64,000 bases of DNA. Origin: an uncultured Clostridia bacterium. GTDB taxonomy: Bacteria > Bacillota > Clostridia > Peptostreptococcales > Anaerovoracaceae. Position 1 is the stretch's first letter. The number at the start of each line of letters is the position of its first letter. Shown one piece after another: positions 58,993 to 64,000 of this stretch. The stretch spans positions 233,262 to 297,261 of the forward strand of contig CALCEY010000010.1 in the NCBI GenBank assembly GCA_937900415.1, read 5' to 3'. The translations under genes were made by a program, and so were the position numbers. The notes beneath the pieces were generated by a model. That model had not been told where the DNA came from and ran no database searches. It saw nothing but the letters and a program-made list of their open reading frames with translations.

Positions 58993-60012
58993 TCAGTTTT
59001 CAGCTTTTATCTGCTGCTTTTGCACGAGTGCATAACGTGTAAGCGCGCTGCCCTCCATAAGCTCCGGCTTCATTTTTACGGCAGTAATCTGACGGTTTTC
59101 ATAAGTCGTATAATAGTATATTCCCTTATCAACATTGCAGCATGACGTATAAATACTTATTTCAAATTTTTCCGCCCCTGTATCGTTACATCCTCTTGGC
59201 TGCGCAACGGTGTCCATTATATGAAAGAACTGTCCGACGCTCTCCTCCTCCGAATCTCCTGAAACAGCATTAAGCTTGGCAAAAGCCGCCCTGACAAACC
59301 GCGACTGGGACGACCAGTCTCCCGGAAGCCCCATCGCTCCCATTCCCTGACAATATGTTTTTAAAGAAATATCATCTGAAAATCTGTTCTTAGGATTTTC
59401 AGGTGAAAGATACATATAATTGTTCAAAGCGAACAGCTGCTTGTCAAAAGGAGGATTATTGGTTAAAACTCCCGGCTCATTGTCATATATCCTGAGTCCT
59501 TCCTCTGTCGCTTCTACCGTTACAGCCCTGTCGCCGTCTGCTATGAGCCAGTGAAGCGGTGTAGTGGGCAGCAACTCGCTGAAAGGCGTATCTGTTATAT
59601 TGATTTTTTCAAGAAGTCTCACAGCTTCGTCTATATTGCCGCACTTTCCCAAAATCCATGGTATAAGCTCAAACTGAGCCACATTGTCCTTTCCTTTTTC
59701 AACCCTTCCGTATACTGCATTGCCGGGGAAATTAAGGCCTGCCATCGCCAGTCCTTTCTCATTTGCTCCGTCATAATACAGGGGAAAATATTCGCTGTCC
59801 GAATTTCCCGAGCTGCTGTCATCAGACATCCCCGCTTCAGCAACATGCGCCATGCCTATCATGGCATAATGCGTTTGCTCCTCCGGAAGGTGGCGAAAAA
59901 CAAATGGAAAATTTCTCGGCGTTATGACCACCTCTTCACCATATGAAAAATCATAGTCTAAGGTTCTTCCGAAATAAAAATCTCTTGTCTTATATGTTAA
60001 AGCTGTACACAT
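58993..60012 (-). CDS. Choloylglycine hydrolase family (bile salt hydrolase type)
   Basis: 339 residues. Ntn-hydrolase whose N-terminal nucleophile becomes Cys2 after loss of Met (MCTALTYKT). Bile-salt-hydrolase residues are all seen: Arg16 and Asp19 (FGRTLDYDF), Asn93 (AGLNFP), the Asn in LTNNPPF (about 184-190) and Arg in SSQSRFVRAA (about 233-242). The match is closer to bile salt hydrolase than to penicillin acylase. An insertion (SDDSSSGNSDSEY, residues 63-75) enlarges the loop before NEKGL. The enzyme removes glycine or taurine from conjugated bile acids in gut bacteria. No signal peptide, so cytoplasmic. Confidence 0.9.
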   Translation of the reverse strand: MCTALTYKTRDFYFGRTLDYDFSYGEEVVITPRNFPFVFRHLPEEQTHYAMIGMAHVAEAGMSDDSSSGNSDSEYFPLYYDGANEKGLAMAGLNFPGNAVYGRVEKGKDNVAQFELIPWILGKCGNIDEAVRLLEKINITDTPFSELLPTTPLHWLIADGDRAVTVEATEEGLRIYDNEPGVLTNNPPFDKQLFALNNYMYLSPENPKNRFSDDISLKTYCQGMGAMGLPGDWSSQSRFVRAAFAKLNAVSGDSEEESVGQFFHIMDTVAQPRGCNDTGAEKFEISIYTSCCNVDKGIYYYTTYENRQITAVKMKPELMEGSALTRYALVQKQQIKAEN

Positions 60013-60139
60013 GATTTACCTCCGTAAAAATGAAAGCTCTAATTCCGGTTTACTTTTAGCTAAAATAAAGCTTAATTTGAATTAAAACCTGCTTGGATAT
60101 ATATTAAAGTCTATTGTACGCCTTAATTCGGCTTGTTCT

Positions 60140-63100
60140 CTAATTTAACATGGGCCCGCCTAAAAAACTCTTTCTGTCAGGATATATTACAAAGCTGCGT
60201 TTCGGCATTTTATCAATAATATCATCTGCACTGTGCTTTATCTTATACTGCATTTCATCACGATAAAGAGGAATAATCTGATAAAAGTTGACATGCTCTC
60301 CGTTTGGCAGCACACATATTTCTGCTCCGCCCTCAACATTCTGCACCTCTGTCAGCATAGACCCGCAGAGGGCTGTGTTTTCGGCAAATGCTTTCTGATT
60401 GTCTATGGTATGTCCCCAGCCTATCCAAGTATCACAATTTATCGGCAATCTGGCCACAGTTTTAAGAAGCCTTACAGGCCAATACCATTTCTCATCATTG
60501 AGAGCTTTTTCATCAAACTTCCAGTCGGCAGGAAGTGCAATGGCTATCTCGGCCCTCGAAAGATTATATTCCTCCAACTCCTCCGGTACGTTCATTTCAT
60601 GGGCTCCCATGCCCATGGTGACAAGAGTATAATAATCTCTGCCCCTCGCCGGAGGTATTACGCATATATCCACATGTATATCGTCGGAAACTATTTCGTG
60701 GAACACATTCTTGAATTCTCCGAAATATTTCTGTATATGATTTTCCACAACTTCCATCTCTTTTTCATCATAAAGCTCAAGAGAACCATAACCGTCATGC
60801 TCATCTGAGCTTCCGTTGCCGGAATCCCTATATGAAGTTCTCTCAAAGGACGTGTCGTCTGAGCCTTCCAATACGCTTCCGTCTCCGTCCAGCCAAACCT
60901 GAAAATACATGTCCTTTTCTCCTGTCACTCTGTAAATAAGGCTCGTTTTATAGTCCATTCTGAACAATACTGCGTCAAGTACCCCCGCCTTACCTTCTTG
61001 ATTAGTCATTATAAGCCAAAAACCAGCATCAAGAGTCTCCTTCTGAGACTCCAGCCAAGAATGGCTCAGCTTTGAAATTCCTGCCTCATTCATACAAAAT
61101 ATCAGTTCCACTGTATCTTCACCTACCATATACGGAAAGGTGCAATACGGTGAATCCTTTATATACGATTCCGGCTCCGGTCTGAAAAGCTTCCTGAAAA
61201 ATTCCAGTCCGGCTTCGTTTACTGTAATGCACGACACAGCTCTCTGTTTATCGTCGCTGTCCTCGGCAAGACCATCTTGCAGCTGCCTGTCAAAGTTTGG
61301 ATCAATCCAATGATATTCCATCTGTTCGAGAGAAGCGCCGTCCTCTATCTCTTTTTTCAATGTAAGAAACTCGTAATCTCCCGGTTCAAGCTCAAGTCCG
61401 TGTTTTACAGCTTCAAGAGCTCCGGCTTTGTCTCCTGCATGGGCTCTCAGCTTTCCGAGCTGAAGCCATATCCATGGATAATCAGGCTCCTGGGCGGCGC
61501 CTTCCTCCGCATATCTGTATGCCTCCTCCAGTCTGCCGCAGTATGTCAGCGCCACTGAATATCTGTAGTACCATGTTCCACATCCGTCCGCATTCTCTTC
61601 GGAATACGGCATCCACTGGCAGGCTTTGTAATAATACTCATATTCATCTATGTTGTTGCAGGCAAAGGAGTACCACAGGGCTATCTGAATATCCTTACGC
61701 GCTTGTGACAGAGTAAAGCGTCTTTCCTCTATTCCTGCCTGCAAAAAATCCTCGATATATCCAAACATCTTATAGTAGTAGCCCTGAGACTCTTCGAGGA
61801 AGGATTCCATAGCTTCTATATCCTCCGCACTAAGCAGCGAGCCGGTTTCAGGGTCTATCTGCGGGTTTACGTCCTCCCAATCCTTTTCCTGATTTTTTTC
61901 CTGCTCCGTTTTCGGCTTTATCAGCCACACGCCCTCCACATCTCTTCGGAAGGAATGAAAAGCAGCCTGTTCAATTTCAGCCTCCTCAAGAAACTCTGCC
62001 GCAGCAGAAAGCACCGCCTGCAAATCCCATGCTATAAAATCCAAATACTCGCAGTACAAGCCGGAAGCTCCACCCAGAAAGCAAACGGCATCTTCTCCTG
62101 TTTTTTTCAAAATTGCTTTTTCAAGATTGTCACGGAAATCCAGCATTTCAGCAGCCTTTTTGTCGGAATTCCCCTTGTCTTTAAAGCTGTCCGCAGAAAA
62201 AGCAATAAAGCCTGCGGCTATTCCGTCTGCATGATATGAATTTACTATTCCATCATCATTGCTCAGATATTCATTTATCAGTGCAGGAAGTCCTGCGGTT
62301 CCCGTATGTACATCCAGTCTGTAATCAGCATCTCTCTCTTTAACCGGCTCCATCTCATAAGCGATATAGCTGTTCTTAAGATAATCTTCGGCGTCATTGC
62401 ATACGTCAAGCCCCATTTCCATCAGAGCCCCAGCAAGCTTATCTATGGTTACAATCTTGTACTCTCTGTTTTCACCGCCGTCCTTTACGTCTACAGGCGA
62501 ATCTGATACGTTAAAGTCACAAATCAATGATATGGAGGCTACTTCTCCCAATATCTGGTCTGTAAAAACAGAAAGCATCCACCACGCCTTATTTTCATCT
62601 TCCCTCAAAAGCGGCAGCAGCTTCTCGCAGTAAAGAATCAGAGAAACCTGCTTTTCTCCCAGCTTCTCGACTTTAACCATCACATCTTTTCCTGAAAGCT
62701 CAATTTCATCTGAACGCATATCAAATTCCTGTGAAGGCTGTCTGCCGACAAAAATATCCCAATATTCCAAAACGGATGCAGGGGCATGCCGTTTGAAATA
62801 CACAAGCGGAAACAGCCTGTGTTTCATTCCCTCTGCGCTCAATATCAGTTCATATTTCTCGTCGTCGTTTCTTTTAATGCACAATTCAAAAGCCGGATCC
62901 TCTATGGCAATTTCTATCGCACTCTGGCACATCGAAATCAATTTCTCGCCGTTTTTATGCTCCTGCTCTTCATCTATCAGGCGGCGCAATTCTCCTTCTA
63001 TATTCTCAAAAGCCTTCCACGCTTCTGCAACGCGTTCCGAAAAGCTTTTCTCAAAGACAGGCAAAACAAGCCTTTGGCGGCAGGCTTCAATAAATTCTTC

Positions 63101-63427
63101 AGTATCCTCATCTTCAGGCCGTGCCTCCAGCGCTTTTTCAAAATATTTAACTGCGGTTCCTTCCTGTTCTAAAAAATAATAGGCGTATGCCATACGAAAA
63201 TTCCAGCAATGGTCTCCATTAAAATATTCCTCATGAGGGCGCAAAAGACTGATAGCCTTTCTAAAAAGCTCTTTGTCCCCAAAATCGGCTGCATTGTTAT
63301 AAGCCCTTGCCAGCTCACTGTCCATTTCAGGACTGCGCTCCCCATTCGGCACAGCTTCCAATGCGTCTATAATTTTCTGATATTCGCCTCTTTCATTCCA
63401 TTTCTGACATTGATCCAATACAGTCAT
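60140..63427 (-). CDS. Large TPR protein with C-terminal SUFU domain
   Basis: 1095 residues. N-terminal TPR-like helices (about 1-115, 'YAYYFLEQEGTAVKYFEKAL'), a long middle with little I recognise, a second TPR block (about 585-705; 'ALTYCGRLEEAYRYAEEGAA', 'QLGKLRAHAGDKAGALEAV'), and a C-terminal SUFU domain (about 890-1090; HVDICVIPPARGRDYYTLVT, then MGMGAHEMNVPEELEEYNLS). SUFU domains in bacteria occur in polymorphic-toxin immunity proteins and in large TPR proteins of gut clostridia. No toxin gene is adjacent. No membrane segment or signal peptide. Transcribed alone; the 5' side (63428-63500) is A/T-rich. Confidence 0.72.
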   Translation of the reverse strand: MTVLDQCQKWNERGEYQKIIDALEAVPNGERSPEMDSELARAYNNAADFGDKELFRKAISLLRPHEEYFNGDHCWNFRMAYAYYFLEQEGTAVKYFEKALEARPEDEDTEEFIEACRQRLVLPVFEKSFSERVAEAWKAFENIEGELRRLIDEEQEHKNGEKLISMCQSAIEIAIEDPAFELCIKRNDDEKYELILSAEGMKHRLFPLVYFKRHAPASVLEYWDIFVGRQPSQEFDMRSDEIELSGKDVMVKVEKLGEKQVSLILYCEKLLPLLREDENKAWWMLSVFTDQILGEVASISLICDFNVSDSPVDVKDGGENREYKIVTIDKLAGALMEMGLDVCNDAEDYLKNSYIAYEMEPVKERDADYRLDVHTGTAGLPALINEYLSNDDGIVNSYHADGIAAGFIAFSADSFKDKGNSDKKAAEMLDFRDNLEKAILKKTGEDAVCFLGGASGLYCEYLDFIAWDLQAVLSAAAEFLEEAEIEQAAFHSFRRDVEGVWLIKPKTEQEKNQEKDWEDVNPQIDPETGSLLSAEDIEAMESFLEESQGYYYKMFGYIEDFLQAGIEERRFTLSQARKDIQIALWYSFACNNIDEYEYYYKACQWMPYSEENADGCGTWYYRYSVALTYCGRLEEAYRYAEEGAAQEPDYPWIWLQLGKLRAHAGDKAGALEAVKHGLELEPGDYEFLTLKKEIEDGASLEQMEYHWIDPNFDRQLQDGLAEDSDDKQRAVSCITVNEAGLEFFRKLFRPEPESYIKDSPYCTFPYMVGEDTVELIFCMNEAGISKLSHSWLESQKETLDAGFWLIMTNQEGKAGVLDAVLFRMDYKTSLIYRVTGEKDMYFQVWLDGDGSVLEGSDDTSFERTSYRDSGNGSSDEHDGYGSLELYDEKEMEVVENHIQKYFGEFKNVFHEIVSDDIHVDICVIPPARGRDYYTLVTMGMGAHEMNVPEELEEYNLSRAEIAIALPADWKFDEKALNDEKWYWPVRLLKTVARLPINCDTWIGWGHTIDNQKAFAENTALCGSMLTEVQNVEGGAEICVLPNGEHVNFYQIIPLYRDEMQYKIKHSADDIIDKMPKRSFVIYPDRKSFLGGPMLN

Positions 63428-63568
63428 TTGCCTGTCCCCCTTAAAATTTATCTTCTTTGGATGTTCAAAGTAAACAAATGAATTATATCATAATTTTTTT
63501 CAAAAGCCAACAGTAGCTGAACATGAGAATTTTTGATTATGTTTATAATAGATGTGTTGTAACTGAGC

Positions 63569-63608
63569 CATCAAAAACAGGATGCTTTCGGACATCCTGT
63601 TTTTGATG
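63569..63608. repeat. Perfect 16-bp inverted repeat (hairpin A)
   Basis: CATCAAAAACAGGATG / CATCCTGTTTTTGATG (63569-63584 with 63593-63608), 8-base loop. It could terminate transcripts in either direction. A related hairpin lies at 63909-63940. Confidence 0.85.
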
Positions 63609-63908
63609 TAAATGTCGGTTGAAACCGATATTTCTATCAGAAGCAAAAAAGCCGCACGCAGGGCGGCCCACCAGCTGCGGGCCCAGCAGAGCGGGCCGCA
63701 GCTGGAAAGGAGGAGCAAGTTTTGTATCGCTTGCTTCGATGGTGCGCGATGAGGGACTTGACCGCCTGCTTCACTTCCGCTCGCAGTCTTTTTACTCGCC
63801 TCCCTTTTCGGTCGCCTTCGTACCACTCGCTGCTCTAAGCTCCACCGGAGCTTTTCCCTGCGCTCGTGCCCTCCCAGGTTCAAGTTCCTTCCTTTCATAT
63901 GCTTACCT
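63609..63908 (-). other. Structured non-coding segment between two similar hairpins
   Basis: About 300 bases, more G+C-rich than its surroundings. On the minus strand it contains a very stable stem GCAGCTGG-type (CCAGCTGC at 63671-63678 with GCAGCTGG at 63698-63705, extended by GGGCC pairs). Leftwards a terminator GCCGC-CTGCGT-GCGGC with six T follows (63667-63645). At 63761-63740 the minus strand reads TCAAGTCCCTCATCGCGCACCA, which looks like the last 22 bases of a tRNA including CCA, but its T-stem 5' half is not complementary. Reading frames here (for example 63934-63500) show no protein features. Possibly a structured RNA or repeat element. Confidence 0.4.
63645..63667 (-). terminator. 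Rho-independent terminator, right edge of window
   Basis: Stem GCCGC / GCGGC (63651-63655 with 63663-63667), 7-base loop, followed leftwards by six T (63645-63650 are A on the plus strand). It indicates a minus-strand transcript entering from the right. Confidence 0.7.
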
Positions 63909-63940
63909 ATCAAAAACAGGATGCCCGAAAGCATCCTGTT
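63909..63940 (-). terminator. Hairpin B, related to hairpin A, near the window end
   Basis: Stem AACAGGATGC / GCATCCTGTT (63915-63924 with 63931-63940), 6-base loop. Leftwards it ends TTTTTGATAGG. Upstream on that strand (63947-64000) the sequence ends TCGGTGCACCA, tRNA-like at its last bases, but no cloverleaf can be completed in the window. Confidence 0.6.
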
Positions 63941-64000
63941 TCCGATGGTGCACCGAGTACGGATAAATCCGAACCCTCAACCTCCGCCAGTGTGATGGTC

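Noticed and set aside
63500..63934. 144-codon minus-strand frame at the right edge
   Set aside because: Arg/Ser-rich, spans hairpins and a terminator, and resembles translation of structured RNA.

Overview
The window looks like chromosome of an anaerobic, gut-associated, spore-forming member of the Clostridia. The evidence is spoIIM and spoVS, a Firmicutes-type T-box ahead of valS, clostridial gene blocks (plsX-rnc-smc and rplS-rbgA-rnhB), a complete bile-salt-hydrolase-type active site, and strong GGAGG ribosome binding sites. G+C is moderate by eye. A place near the Eubacteriales/Anaerovoracaceae is only a guess.

Layout. 1-2.8 kb: smc (cut by the window edge), rnc and plsX, overlapping. 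2.9-8.6 kb: a five-gene oligopeptide ABC operon whose promoter has a G8 tract in its spacer. 8.6-9.4 kb: non-coding stretch and tRNA-Ala. 9.4-13.8 kb: a MerR/GyrI-like regulator, an MjaI-type restriction-modification system (nuclease, methyltransferase with an extra nuclease-like tail, small XRE regulator) and a Crp-type regulator divergent from a YitT-like membrane protein, with a CRP-like palindrome between them. 14.6-20.2 kb: hypoxanthine/uracil-DNA glycosylase, ferredoxin, hydrolase, glyA, two-OB SSB, ThrE-like split exporter, GNAT. 20.2-25.5 kb: folC, valS with T-box, folD. 25.7-29.1 kb: sortase-anchored wall protein (second G-tract promoter), MATE pump and MarR repressor with a clear operator. 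29.2-38.2 kb: rarA, membrane XRE protein, fhs, rnhB, rbgA, rplS, a Xer-like recombinase, spoIIM, Nudix, spoVS. 38.5-40 kb: RNase-H-like exonuclease and tRNA-Glu.

40.4-55.3 kb is the most distinctive part. Two excellent sigma-54 promoters (41753 and 46107), a sigma-54 activator gene and two GACGGA-type palindromes upstream of the second promoter control a catabolic set: GPH transporter, proline-racemase-like enzyme with one catalytic cysteine replaced by glycine, NhaC-type carrier, argininosuccinate-lyase-like C-N lyase and MmgE/PrpD protein. A divergent malic enzyme lies on one side, and a second NhaC carrier and second GPH carrier on the other. Lyase plus MmgE/PrpD epimerase is the pairing known for iminodisuccinate breakdown, so I infer a pathway that cleaves an N-(dicarboxyethyl)-type amine or amino acid to fumarate plus an amine.

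55.4-64 kb: YbaK deacylase, phytoene-desaturase-like flavoprotein, a coupled PP-loop/Nudix pair, bile salt hydrolase, a 1095-residue TPR-SUFU protein and a structured non-coding segment at the right edge.

One-carbon metabolism is well represented (glyA, fhs, folD, folC). FolD lacks the lysine and glutamine needed for cyclohydrolase activity, so a separate cyclohydrolase is expected elsewhere. All function calls rest on reading motifs; no database search was run.
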